Shown here in pieces: positions 26,250 to 34,577 of a DNA stretch of 46,452 nucleotides. Each line of letters opens with the position of its first letter. Position 1 is the first letter of the stretch. A program made the translations under genes and the position numbers. The stretch comes from Gammaproteobacteria bacterium (GTDB taxonomy: Bacteria > Pseudomonadota > Gammaproteobacteria > UBA6429 > Thiohalophilaceae), in contig JAPHRJ010000127.1 of the NCBI GenBank assembly GCA_026196045.1, positions 1 to 46,452 on the forward strand. The letters run 5' to 3'. Under the pieces are notes generated by a model, which worked only from the letters and a program-made list of their open reading frames with translations, was not told the DNA's origin and did no database searches.

Positions 26250-27161
26250 TCAGATATCCGGTATAGGCCAGATGGTATCATCATCCAGAATATTTTCTAT
26301 TCCAGCCACAATCGCATCCAGTTCACTGGTCGAACCAGTAAGCTCGGCATGGCGATTATAAGCAACCAGATCAATTCTATCGCGGGTTTCAGGATTTTCC
26401 TGAATAAATTGTAGAAATGGATAACAATCTACCTGCAGGACATCGACACGACTAATTGCCGTGACCGTAGCCGACCGTGGTGCGCCCGTCAGGAGAGACC
26501 ATTCACCAAAATAATCACCTGTTTTCAATAATGCCAGATTTAGCTTTTCACCATTGACCACTCGGCCGACACTGGCTGTACCAAAAATAATAAAATACAG
26601 AGCATCACCTGGCGTAGCCTCATTAATTATATCAAGCCCAGCCTGATAACTTCTTATTACTGCGGTTTGGGCCAGAACCTGAAGTTTATCCACAGGAAGA
26701 TGCCTGAACATGGAAACAGTCCGTAATGCCGTTTCAGAAATTCGTTTCTGGTAACGAGCTAAAATAGCATCACTCAACTCGGCTCTTTTACTGATCACCT
26801 TTTCCAGAATTTCACCCGGTAACTCCAGCATCACCGCCGTACGGGTCACTTCGACAGTAGATACCCGAGGAAACCGGAACAGGGCTGAAATCTCACCGAA
26901 TATCTCACCACGTCGCAGGTTTGCCAGGACAAGTTTTTGACCCGAGCCACCTTCGCTCACTTCAACTTCACCAATAACCAGAATGAAAACCCGAGAATCA
27001 ACTTTTCCCTGTTCACAAATAATATCCCCAGGCAAGGCGCTTCGTACGACACCATGATCCAGAAGAAACTGTTTTTCTTCAGCGGTCAGTAACTCACCGA
27101 ATGAGGTATGTGAATCAATCACATTTTCTGCGATTGTGCGTAATGACTTGTCTATACTCAT
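26250..27161 (-). CDS. Protein with two cyclic nucleotide-binding domains
   Basis: 303 residues, two cNMP-binding domains and no DNA-binding helix-turn-helix or enzyme domain. Domain 1 (~30-140) has GDIICEQGKVDSRVFILVIG and FGEISALFRFPRVSTV. Domain 2 (~155-265) has IINEATPGDALYFIIFG and FGEWSLLTGAPRSATV, a complete phosphate-binding cassette with the conserved Glu and Arg, so this one may really bind cAMP or cGMP. It ends in an acidic tail (DAIVAGIENILDDDTIW). GAGG lies before the start. Probably a regulatory subunit whose partner is not in this window. Confidence 0.85.
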   Translation of the reverse strand: MSIDKSLRTIAENVIDSHTSFGELLTAEEKQFLLDHGVVRSALPGDIICEQGKVDSRVFILVIGEVEVSEGGSGQKLVLANLRRGEIFGEISALFRFPRVSTVEVTRTAVMLELPGEILEKVISKRAELSDAILARYQKRISETALRTVSMFRHLPVDKLQVLAQTAVIRSYQAGLDIINEATPGDALYFIIFGTASVGRVVNGEKLNLALLKTGDYFGEWSLLTGAPRSATVTAISRVDVLQVDCYPFLQFIQENPETRDRIDLVAYNRHAELTGSTSELDAIVAGIENILDDDTIWPIPDI

Positions 27162-27386
27162 ATAGCCTCACGGATAAAAATGACGATAATACTGATATGA
27201 ATTCAGTAAGCCAGGTCATCCATGAGTACTGCGTGTCCAGGTATAAGAAGTAATGTAGTACTTAATAGACAACGTTGATATGAATCTCTTCACAGTTCTA
27301 TCATTCTTTATTGACAGAAATTACTTTATCAAATAATAGATTAGAGCTACTATCCTGCTAACTATTACGAGATACATACATCATAA

Positions 27387-28850
27387 ATGTTCATCCCTTT
27401 AGAAAAAAAACCCGACTGGCACCACCCCCCATTTATTACTATCTTCCTGGTTTTTGCTGCAATTCTTTGTTTTGTATTTCTACAGAGTGATGATCATATC
27501 TATGAGAAAGAAGCCCATCAGTATTATTTTTCATCCGGTCTTGCTGAGCTAGAATTACCACGCTATCTTGTTTACCTGAAAAATAAAGGTCAAACCCCTT
27601 TTCCCAATACTACATACAATAAGTTAAGTTCCTCAGAACAACAGCAGCTCTATCAGAGGCTGGTTATTGATGGTGACTTTACAAAACAACTTCAGAAGAG
27701 TCTTATAATTACAGGAAAAGATAGTGACTATCGACTATGGCAGAACTACCGTAATAATTATTTAAAGTATATTAATCGTACCTCCATATTTAAGTATGGC
27801 TTCCAGCCGTCACAACCATCATTCCTGACTACCTTTAGTTCGCTTTTTCTCCATGCGGACTATGTGCATCTGATTGGCAATCTCTTTTTTCTGTTTCTGT
27901 TTGGTTTTACGCTTGAATTGTCAATAGGGCGATTTGGTTTGCTCGTTTCATTTTTTACTACTGGCACCATGGCGAATCTCATCACTTCTCTAGCCACACC
28001 AGAAAATTCACAGTGGCTGATTGGGCTTTCTGGAGCAATTACTGGGCTGGCAGGTATTTATATCATGATTTATGGTATGCAACGGATACGCTTCTTTTAC
28101 ACGCTAATTTTTTATTTTGATCATGTGCGTGCGCCAGCCATTGTATTGTTACCAGTATGGCTAGTTTATGAATTGCTATATACAGTCATTTCCCCTGGCA
28201 ATGTTAGTGCAATTACTCACCTGGGCGGTTTAGGCTGCGGTTTAATCCTTGGTTATATTATCAGGCACTTTTCATTAATCCAGGAAGCACACCAACCAGA
28301 GAACGCAACTGACAATCAATTTGAAAATCGTTTTCAACAAGGCATGCGCCATATAGCCAATCTTGAATTTAATGAAGCAAAAGTCATTTTCGAAATATTA
28401 CTTCAGCAACAGCCTGATAATATAAAATTACTAAAGCAGCTTTTTGTTGTGGCGAAATTACAATCTGATAGTACTGAACTTTCAAAATATGCTAATGCAG
28501 TTTTAACACAGAAATGTTCTGAACCATTTTGCACGAAAATACAAAATGATATTTTTATTGATTACTTTATGCAGCTGAAAGATGAGCTGGATCTTGAACC
28601 TGTTATTATTGCTCAAGCCGCTGCTCGACTATTTAAATCTGGGCTGATTGAAAAAACCGAACAGGTCGTTCTGTTTATGTTAAAGACATTTCCCCATGAG
28701 AAACATTTACCTCGACTGTTATCTACACTAACTATGTATTTACATAAACAGAACAAAAAAGATGCCGCACAAAAATATCTGCGCATTTTATCGGAACAAT
28801 ACAGTCACACAGAAGAAGCTCAAACAGTGAAGCATCTTCTTAATTATTAA
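27387..28850 (+). CDS. Rhomboid intramembrane serine protease with C-terminal TPR region
   Basis: 487 residues. Transmembrane helix 1 (~16-33) is separated from the rhomboid core by a ~110-residue soluble insert. The core (~145-298) contains the HxxxN motif (H161, N165 in YVHLIGNLFF), the nucleophile S215 in GLSGAITGLAG and H278 in THLGGLGCG, so the Ser-His dyad is intact. Residues ~315-487 look like tetratricopeptide helices (FQQGMRHIANLEFNEAKVIF, HTEEAQTVKHLLNY). It converges on the zinc-finger/TPR membrane protein gene with 14 bases between them. Substrate unknown; the TPR tail may recruit it. Confidence 0.87.
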   Translation: MFIPLEKKPDWHHPPFITIFLVFAAILCFVFLQSDDHIYEKEAHQYYFSSGLAELELPRYLVYLKNKGQTPFPNTTYNKLSSSEQQQLYQRLVIDGDFTKQLQKSLIITGKDSDYRLWQNYRNNYLKYINRTSIFKYGFQPSQPSFLTTFSSLFLHADYVHLIGNLFFLFLFGFTLELSIGRFGLLVSFFTTGTMANLITSLATPENSQWLIGLSGAITGLAGIYIMIYGMQRIRFFYTLIFYFDHVRAPAIVLLPVWLVYELLYTVISPGNVSAITHLGGLGCGLILGYIIRHFSLIQEAHQPENATDNQFENRFQQGMRHIANLEFNEAKVIFEILLQQQPDNIKLLKQLFVVAKLQSDSTELSKYANAVLTQKCSEPFCTKIQNDIFIDYFMQLKDELDLEPVIIAQAAARLFKSGLIEKTEQVVLFMLKTFPHEKHLPRLLSTLTMYLHKQNKKDAAQKYLRILSEQYSHTEEAQTVKHLLNY

Positions 28851-28864
28851 GTCACGACACCCTA

Positions 28865-30268
28865 TCAGGTAATATTGTCCAGCATGGCAAGATAAGAGCT
28901 TGCTTCCGCTTTTGCCGGGTGTTGAGGGTACTGTTTTAAAATATATTCCAGGATTCGACGGGATTTATTTTCATGATTAAAGTACTCAAACATAATCCTT
29001 GCCACTAATAAATAAGCCTCAGGAATCTGTTCATAACTGGGGTAGTCTTTATGTAAATCATTCAACAGCGCCAGAGCTGCCCTGGACTGTCCGCTTTTCA
29101 TCAACAGTTTGGCAAAATTATGGCGATTTTTTGCCCCTTCAATTTTAAAGTCAGGTAGTAATTTAAAACATTCCAGGTAAATTCGTATTGCTTCACTAGG
29201 CTTACTGTCCAGAAGTAAACGGACGACATAGTTGGCGCTGTATTTCTGTAATCCTGCTTTATTTTTTGTTGCAAGAAGAATTCGATGTTGTCGTTCCCAT
29301 GACCTGAAATCTGTTGGGTGTTGCTGGATATGCCTGGCTAATAATTCAACGGCCTCATTTGCTTTACCTTCCTGTAATAAAATATCGATTCTGTTTTCTT
29401 TTCCTGTCACTATCTCAGCCTCTACATCCGGCTCTATGACATCAATATATTCTTTATATCCTAGTGCCTCATGATACTGATAAAGCACATAGCCCATCAT
29501 ATTAAAGGTCACCAGAACGAAGTACATACCAATAATCAACATAATGGGCATGTATAAGTCTAGCGTTAACATGGGTAACAGGAGTTGGTGGCTGGCCCAC
29601 CCCCCCATAATAAGTAGAGACAGAAATACAAATAGTAATAGATAGGGGAACCCTATTGTTTTTATTAAGCTGGCAATTGAAAAAGGAGATATCGCCTTCA
29701 TAAAGCTATTGCTTGATGCCATCAACATGATACTGGCGGGGAACAATAGCGCGGAAACCATTAAACTGGAACTGAAAACCGCATCACCCAATGTTGTTTT
29801 TATTGAGGTATTTAATACCGCATATACAAAAATCACGAACAACATTTTAAATGGGAGTTCCAGATTTTCTGTCAACATTGATGTTTCAAAATGTCTTGGC
29901 TTTAAATAACCTCCAGCCACATCGGCCAGAACTACGTAGCTGTATTTAACAAAAACCATAAAAATCGCCATCTGGATCAAAAATCCAGGCGTGGTATCCA
30001 TAACCCAGGTATTAATACCTGTAATAATCAAAATAATCAGTAGTGGAGATAAATGAAATGGATACAGAAAAAAGCTGGCCAGTTTATTCCAGAAAGGTTC
30101 AATGCGGCTATTTCCTAGCGTGACTAGCGAATTATTGCATAGCGGACAGGTTTCATCTGTTTTTGATTTATTACTGGTAATACAACCAGCGCAATAAGGA
30201 ATTTGGCAATGTTCACAGAACCAGTGGGCGGTTGTTTCTGGATGGTACTTACATGATTGTACAGTCAT
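28865..30268 (-). CDS. Zinc-finger, multi-spanning membrane protein with C-terminal TPR
   Basis: 467 residues. The N-terminus is a B-box/zinc-ribbon-like finger with ligands C6, H9, C18, C21, C26, C29, C41 and C44 (CKYHPETTAHWFCEHC, CAGC, CPLC). About six transmembrane segments follow between residues 65 and 270, in a DUF4013/Yip1-like arrangement (LLIILIITGINTWVM, LFVIFVYAVLNTSI, LLLFVFLSLLIMGGW, IMLIIGMYFVLVTFN). The C-terminal ~170 residues are tetratricopeptide-like (EGKANEAVELLARHIQQHPT, GQSRAALALLNDLHKDYPSY). No enzyme motif is seen. It converges with the rhomboid gene, and both carry TPR tails. Confidence 0.72.
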   Translation of the reverse strand: MTVQSCKYHPETTAHWFCEHCQIPYCAGCITSNKSKTDETCPLCNNSLVTLGNSRIEPFWNKLASFFLYPFHLSPLLIILIITGINTWVMDTTPGFLIQMAIFMVFVKYSYVVLADVAGGYLKPRHFETSMLTENLELPFKMLFVIFVYAVLNTSIKTTLGDAVFSSSLMVSALLFPASIMLMASSNSFMKAISPFSIASLIKTIGFPYLLLFVFLSLLIMGGWASHQLLLPMLTLDLYMPIMLIIGMYFVLVTFNMMGYVLYQYHEALGYKEYIDVIEPDVEAEIVTGKENRIDILLQEGKANEAVELLARHIQQHPTDFRSWERQHRILLATKNKAGLQKYSANYVVRLLLDSKPSEAIRIYLECFKLLPDFKIEGAKNRHNFAKLLMKSGQSRAALALLNDLHKDYPSYEQIPEAYLLVARIMFEYFNHENKSRRILEYILKQYPQHPAKAEASSYLAMLDNIT

Positions 30269-30323
30269 ATATTCCTAAATTACTTTGCAAACCAGCTGTT
30301 ATTATTATGTTTTTTTGTTATCA

Positions 30324-30521
30324 CTACTTTACTACGTTGCAGTCTTTGCAAAGTAGTGTTCTTCCCAGGTGCTGTTGACGTCCCTGTTCAGTGGTAACCC
30401 ATGGTCTAGTTATCCAGGGTGGATTATGACGCACATGCTGAGTGTGACCACATTCGAGGTCAGCAACCCAGTCATTAAATTCATCCTGATGAAATCCAGT
30501 TATCTTCTTTTCTATTGCCAT
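30324..30521 (-). CDS. DUF3565 small zinc-ribbon-like protein
   Basis: 65 residues matching the DUF3565 pattern: ITGFHQDEFNDWVADLECGH, HVRHNPPW, RPWVTTEQGR and a closing CKDC pair. C24/H26 and C58/C61 could hold one zinc ion. It follows the YajQ gene on the same strand by 32 bases. Function unknown. Confidence 0.85.
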   Translation of the reverse strand: MAIEKKITGFHQDEFNDWVADLECGHTQHVRHNPPWITRPWVTTEQGRQQHLGRTLLCKDCNVVK

Positions 30522-30553
30522 CGCTGCAACATTATCAAATCTGAATTTCCCTG

Positions 30554-31036
30554 TTAGTCCCTGAAGTTATCAAACTGCAAAGGCATTTCCAGTTTTTCCT
30601 CTTTTAGCATGGCCATAATGGCCTGCAGGTCATCCCGTTTTTTTCCGGTAACTCTAACTTTTTCTCCCTGTATCGCAGCCTGCACTTTGATTTTAGTCTC
30701 TTTGATCAGCTTAACAATTTTTTTCGCAAGGAGAGTCTCCAGACCTTCGCGAAGGGTGACTGTCTGTTTCACAATTTTTCCGGCCTTCTCGGTTTCCCCA
30801 AGATCCAGGCAGGCAATATCAATTCCACGACGATTCAATTTTGATTGTAAGATGTCCAGCATTTGCTGTAATTGAAACTCAGAATTTCCCGTCATCGTGA
30901 TTACAGCATCTGTTTTTTCATACTTTGCTTCTGTTCCTTTAAAATCAAAGCGCGTCGAAATTTCACGATTAGCCTGGTCGACCGCATTGGTTGCTTCATG
31001 TTTATCAAACTCCGAGACTATGTCAAAGCTAGGCAT
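30554..31036 (-). CDS. yajQ: YajQ family c-di-GMP/nucleotide-binding protein
   Basis: 160 residues, the standard YajQ length, with the N-terminal MPSFDIVSEFDKHEATNAVD, STRFDFKGTEA, GKIVKQTVTLREGLE, KLIKETKIKVQAAIQGEKVR and GKKRDDLQA. The Xanthomonas homologue binds c-di-GMP and works with a transcription factor; that activity here is inferred. AGGGGA precedes the ATG. It sits in a same-strand run with YcgN-like upstream (35 bases) and DUF3565 downstream. Confidence 0.94.
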   Translation of the reverse strand: MPSFDIVSEFDKHEATNAVDQANREISTRFDFKGTEAKYEKTDAVITMTGNSEFQLQQMLDILQSKLNRRGIDIACLDLGETEKAGKIVKQTVTLREGLETLLAKKIVKLIKETKIKVQAAIQGEKVRVTGKKRDDLQAIMAMLKEEKLEMPLQFDNFRD

Positions 31037-31070
31037 TGTATTTCCCCTGCAAAATTATTAAATCAAATAA

Positions 31071-31541
31071 TCATTCAGCCTTATCAGCTTTCGGGAATAT
31101 CATCGGTTCCCAAAGGATAATCTGCTCTTCCAGTTGTTCTGGATGAATATACTCTTCTGATACCACTTTCCCCCGTACCGATATATTGGCATCATGAATT
31201 GAATTCATGGAATCAGATACCAGGGGGTGCCAGTTGGGCAACGGGCTACCTGTTGCCAATAACCGGTAGGCACAGGTTTCAGGGAAGTCCTCTGGCCGAT
31301 TCAACATCTCGACATCAATCTTTAAACAGTTTGATACCAGCTCAAGCCGTTTTTTATAGTCCGTACATTGACAGGTTTCCATATTAAAATACTGACACAC
31401 CACATTGGTATAATACACTTCCTGAGTATCTTCATCTTCAAGTTTGATCAAACAACAACGACCACATCCATCACATAATGACTCCCATTCTTCTGAAGTC
31501 ATTTCCTGTGGTGTTTTAGTTTCCCAGAAATTATCTTTCAT
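31071..31541 (-). CDS. YcgN family cysteine cluster protein
   Basis: 156 residues of the UPF0260/YcgN family. Nine cysteines are arranged as C23-x2-C26-x2-C29-C30, C49, C57-x-C59, C72 and C90, the CxxCxxCC set being diagnostic of this putative Fe-S or zinc cluster family. Other family features are PLPNWHPLVS and SVRGKVVSEEYI. No ribosome binding site is evident. It lies directly upstream of yajQ on the same strand and may be co-transcribed. Confidence 0.9.
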   Translation of the reverse strand: MKDNFWETKTPQEMTSEEWESLCDGCGRCCLIKLEDEDTQEVYYTNVVCQYFNMETCQCTDYKKRLELVSNCLKIDVEMLNRPEDFPETCAYRLLATGSPLPNWHPLVSDSMNSIHDANISVRGKVVSEEYIHPEQLEEQIILWEPMIFPKADKAE

Positions 31542-31688
31542 TTATAACAGCATTTAATTAGGTGGACTAAATAGCGGGATATACCGGGAATCCAGTACAA
31601 TATATCTAAATAGTAACACTATTCCGGCTCAAAATAGACGCGGAATAATATAAGAAAAACAGGCTATAACTCAACAGCCTTATAACAA

Positions 31689-32015
31689 TTACATGGCTTC
31701 ATTCTTCCAGTGCACGTTGAGTTCGGATAGTTCAAAACGCTCACCTGCGACCTCATAATCCACGAACTTCAAGGCCACACCCTGTTTATCAGTCCGCAGG
31801 ACTTTGACATTAAAAGCCACATCCGGTCTGACAGAATCCAGCATATTGAGTTGTATGTGCGCGCCAACCGGTAAATGTGGCTGATCACTTAACTCAATGT
31901 ATAACCCCTGGGCGCTGATGTTTCGGGTTCTCGCTGGTCGACTACCAAATGTCGTATGACTGATTTTTACTTTTGATACAGTATCAACCCTCTCGTGCGA
32001 GCGTTTTTCAGACAT
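31689..32015 (-). CDS. PilZ domain protein (c-di-GMP receptor type)
   Basis: 108-residue single-domain PilZ protein. Both c-di-GMP-binding signatures are present: the Arg box in RSHERVDT and the N-x-S-x-x-G motif in RNISAQGLYIELS. The strand pattern continues with FNVKVLRTDKQGVALKFVDYE. AAGGAG lies before the ATG. It is 72 bases downstream of a second PilZ gene on the same strand, so the two are probably one unit. Confidence 0.88.
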   Translation of the reverse strand: MSEKRSHERVDTVSKVKISHTTFGSRPARTRNISAQGLYIELSDQPHLPVGAHIQLNMLDSVRPDVAFNVKVLRTDKQGVALKFVDYEVAGERFELSELNVHWKNEAM

Positions 32016-32087
32016 ATCGTACTCCTTATTATTTTATTATGTTTTGTTATTTCTTAGTTATTATAATACTTACTTATTATATTTTTT

Positions 32088-32390
32088 TTAGAGCGCATCC
32101 GCGTTCACCGCGCCTTCCTTACATTCTTCAAATTTTAATACAACACCATCTTCATGTCGTCGGATTAACCTCATTTTAAACACGACATCCATGTTTGTTG
32201 GTTTCAGAGTAATAAACTCTTCTTCATCCTGTCCTGCGTCATGAATACTTTCACAGACATCAACCAGAACAATAGAACAGCTTGCTTCGGATATATCCTG
32301 AATTCGGCCTTCGAGTGAGCCAAACGCAGAATGGTAAATGCGTACTTTGGCATCGGCTAACTTTCGAACATACATGCGACGATCCGGCAT
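32088..32390 (-). CDS. Degenerate PilZ domain protein
   Basis: 100 residues with a PilZ-like fold. The N-terminal Arg region is RRMYVRKLADA, but the second motif reads DISEASCSIVL, with Cys replacing the conserved Gly, and an acidic insertion follows (HDAGQDEEEF). The end, DVVFKMRLIRRHEDGVVLKF, aligns with the neighbouring PilZ protein, which suggests an old duplication. c-di-GMP binding may be weak or lost. A good GGGGGAAG ribosome binding site precedes the ATG. Confidence 0.75.
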   Translation of the reverse strand: MPDRRMYVRKLADAKVRIYHSAFGSLEGRIQDISEASCSIVLVDVCESIHDAGQDEEEFITLKPTNMDVVFKMRLIRRHEDGVVLKFEECKEGAVNADAL

Positions 32391-32520
32391 TAGACTTCCC
32401 CCACATAAGCACCAAACAACTGATACATCTGATCTACGATGAATCCCCTTTCATAAAGTATATGAAATAATCACCTGTTTGGGAGCTATCAGATCAAATA
32501 TTCGTTAGCCTGCTCGACAC

Positions 32521-32550
32521 AATAAAAAATGGGGTGATTGCTCACCCCAT
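32521..32550 (-). terminator. Rho-independent terminator of the DUF302 gene
   Basis: A perfect 9-bp stem, ATGGGGTGA/TCACCCCAT (32529-32537 with 32542-32550), is followed on the minus strand by TTTTTTATT. It lies 40 bases after the DUF302 stop. Confidence 0.88.
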
Positions 32551-32590
32551 GTATACCAGGTCTAGATTTTGTACGACAGGTTCTGTCCGC

Positions 32591-32977
32591 TTAATTTAAA
32601 GCATCACGTACACGTTCTAATTTAGCTTTTACTTCTCCCGCCAGACCTGCAATACCATCCTTCTCAACCAGCTGTAATACAGAGGATGGATCCATAAAGG
32701 CCACGGTAACAGCACCATCTTCTTCCTCACGTACAACCACGTTACAGGGTAATAACAGCCCAATATCGGGTTCTGCCGTCAAAGCCTGATTGGCTAGAAC
32801 AGGATTACAGGCCCCAAGGATTTTGTAAGGGCGCTTATCCAGATCCAGCTTTTTCTTCATAACCGCTTTAACATCAATTTCTGTTAATACACCAAAACCT
32901 TCTTTCTGTAATTCATCGACCACTTTTGTCACCGCATCATCAAAACCACATGACACCTGTGTTGAAAACCCATACAT
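32591..32977 (-). CDS. DUF302 domain protein
   Basis: 128 residues of the DUF302 family ([72 protein letters not shown]). No signal peptide. DUF302 proteins are small and often found near sulfur and heavy-metal genes, but their function is unresolved. It is divergent from sqr across a 186-base region and ends in its own terminator. GGAG precedes the ATG. Confidence 0.9.
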   Translation of the reverse strand: MYGFSTQVSCGFDDAVTKVVDELQKEGFGVLTEIDVKAVMKKKLDLDKRPYKILGACNPVLANQALTAEPDIGLLLPCNVVVREEEDGAVTVAFMDPSSVLQLVEKDGIAGLAGEVKAKLERVRDALN

Positions 32978-33074
32978 ATTGATTCTCCAATTTAGAATAA
33001 ATTCAAAGACACCGAATTATAACTTGCCTATAAAAAAATCGCCCTCTCTCTATTTTTTCAAAGATATTTACTTT

Positions 33075-33091
33075 TTGGCACGAAATATGCT
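33075..33091 (+). promoter_or_regulatory. Sigma-54 (-24/-12) promoter of sqr
   Basis: TTGGCACG-AAAT-ATGCT matches the sigma-54 consensus TTGGCACR-N4-TTGCW at all but one position. GG is at 33077-33078 and GC at 33089-33090, separated by exactly ten bases as required. Transcription should start near 33102, about 60 bases before the sqr ATG. The gene for a sigma-54 activator lies directly downstream of sqr. Confidence 0.85.
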
Positions 33092-33163
33092 CAAACGAAT
33101 ATATAACAATCCTGTACCAACCCGGCTGGTCTTATAAGGATTACCGAAAAGGGGAATATTTTT

Positions 33164-34435
33164 ATGGCTCATATCGTCATTATAGGTGCGAGCACCGGCG
33201 GATTACCGGCGGCCTATGACATCCGTGCTGAAGTAGGGAAACAACACCAGATCACCGTGGTTTCCAATTCTGACATATTTCATTTTGTGCCTTCTAACCC
33301 ATGGGTAGCGGTTGGCTGGCGCACTCGTAAAGACATTTCGTTCCAGGTGGAACCTTATTTAAACAAGAAAAAAATTGAGTTTAGCTCGGCCGGTGTTAGC
33401 GAAATCATCCCTGACGATAACAGGCTTGTCCTCGGTAATGGTCAGGTACTCGAATACGACTACCTGGTTATTGCAACGGGCCCTAAGCTGGCATTCGAGG
33501 AAGTCGATGGACTCGGCCCCCGTGGCCACACACAGTCCATCTGTACGGTGGATCACGCTGAAAACGCCTATGGTAAATGGCAGAATTTTGTTGAAAATCC
33601 GGGGCCTATCGTTGTGGGAGCCGTTCAGGGTGCCTCCTGTTTTGGCCCCGCCTATGAGTTCGCCTTTATTATGAATACCGATCTCAGACAGCGCAAAATA
33701 CGCCACAAAGTACCCATGACCTTTGTTACCTCAGAGCCTTATATCGGCCATCTGGGACTGGGTGGGGTTGGTGATTCACGCGGAATGCTGGAGTCTGAGC
33801 TGCGTAGTCAGGACATTAAGTTCATTACCAATGCCAAAGTGACAAAAGTAGAAGAAGGCAAGATGTTCGTCGCCGAACATAATCCTCAGGGTGAAGTCAT
33901 CCATGAACACGAACTTCCCTTTGATTACTCCATGATGCTCCCCGCCTTCAAGGGTGTCGATGCCGTGAATGCGGTTGGTGACGACCTGGTAAACCCCCGT
34001 GGTTTCGTCAAAGTGGATGAATTTCAACGAAATCCCAAGTGGCATAACATCTACGCCGTCGGTGTTTGCATTGCCATTCCTCCGGTGGAAGCCACGCCTA
34101 TCCCGACGGGTACACCGAAGACCGGCTACATGATTGAAAGTATGGTCTGTGCCACGGCACACAATATTGCTGATCACATAAATAGTAAGGAAATCAGCCA
34201 CAAAGCGACCTGGAATGCCATTTGTCTCGCTGACATGGGTGATACCGGTGTGGCCTTTGTCGCCATGCCTCAAATCCCTCCACGTAATGTGGCCTGGATG
34301 AAAAAGGGCAAATGGGTACACATGGCCAAAGTGGCCTTTGAGAAATATTTCATCAAGAAAATGAAGAAAGGCTCTACAGAGAACCTGTACGAGAAGTACA
34401 TTTTAAAAGCACTGGGCATAGGAAAACTGCACTAG
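33164..34435 (+). CDS. sqr: Sulfide:quinone oxidoreductase
   Basis: Membrane-associated flavoprotein that oxidises sulfide to sulfane sulfur and reduces quinone. The 423 residues begin with an FAD-binding motif (VIIGASTGGLPAA), followed by FVPSNPWVAVGWR, LVIATGPKL and YAVGVCIAIPPVEATPIPTG. Cysteines at 127 (SICTVDH), 159 (GASCFGPAYE) and 354 (AICLADMGDTG) fall where the three redox-active cysteines of SQR are expected; C302 and C329 are additional. The C-terminal part (GKWVHMAKVAFEKYFIKKM) is an amphipathic, basic region suited to membrane binding. Flavocytochrome c is an alternative fold relative, but there is no signal peptide and the Cys set favours SQR. The subtype is not assigned. Confidence 0.92.
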   Translation: MAHIVIIGASTGGLPAAYDIRAEVGKQHQITVVSNSDIFHFVPSNPWVAVGWRTRKDISFQVEPYLNKKKIEFSSAGVSEIIPDDNRLVLGNGQVLEYDYLVIATGPKLAFEEVDGLGPRGHTQSICTVDHAENAYGKWQNFVENPGPIVVGAVQGASCFGPAYEFAFIMNTDLRQRKIRHKVPMTFVTSEPYIGHLGLGGVGDSRGMLESELRSQDIKFITNAKVTKVEEGKMFVAEHNPQGEVIHEHELPFDYSMMLPAFKGVDAVNAVGDDLVNPRGFVKVDEFQRNPKWHNIYAVGVCIAIPPVEATPIPTGTPKTGYMIESMVCATAHNIADHINSKEISHKATWNAICLADMGDTGVAFVAMPQIPPRNVAWMKKGKWVHMAKVAFEKYFIKKMKKGSTENLYEKYILKALGIGKLH

Positions 34436-34466
34436 TTTTAAGTATTAACAATTATTTCCTCCCCCT

Positions 34467-34503
34467 TGGGTCCATATCAGGCGACTGCTATGGGCCATTT
34501 TTT
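34467..34503 (+). terminator. Probable terminator after sqr
   Basis: TGGGTCCATA (34467-34476) pairs imperfectly with TATGGGCCA (34489-34497), then a run of seven T follows. It separates sqr from the regulator gene. Confidence 0.65.
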
Positions 34504-34515
34504 AACCTGTTAACA

Positions 34516-34549
34516 TGACAAATATGACATTTTCATCCATACTTTGTCA
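34516..34549. promoter_or_regulatory. TGACAAA/TTTGTCA dyad upstream of the sigma-54 activator gene
   Basis: TGACAAA at 34516-34522 and TTTGTCA at 34543-34549 form a perfect 7-bp inverted repeat with 20 bases between, and further TGAC/TGACA half-sites lie at 34525 and near 34559. The block ends about 30 bases before the regulator start, so autoregulation is plausible. No copy is seen near the sqr promoter. Confidence 0.4.
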
Positions 34550-34577
34550 CAGATGACCTGACAAAAGAACTGCCACA

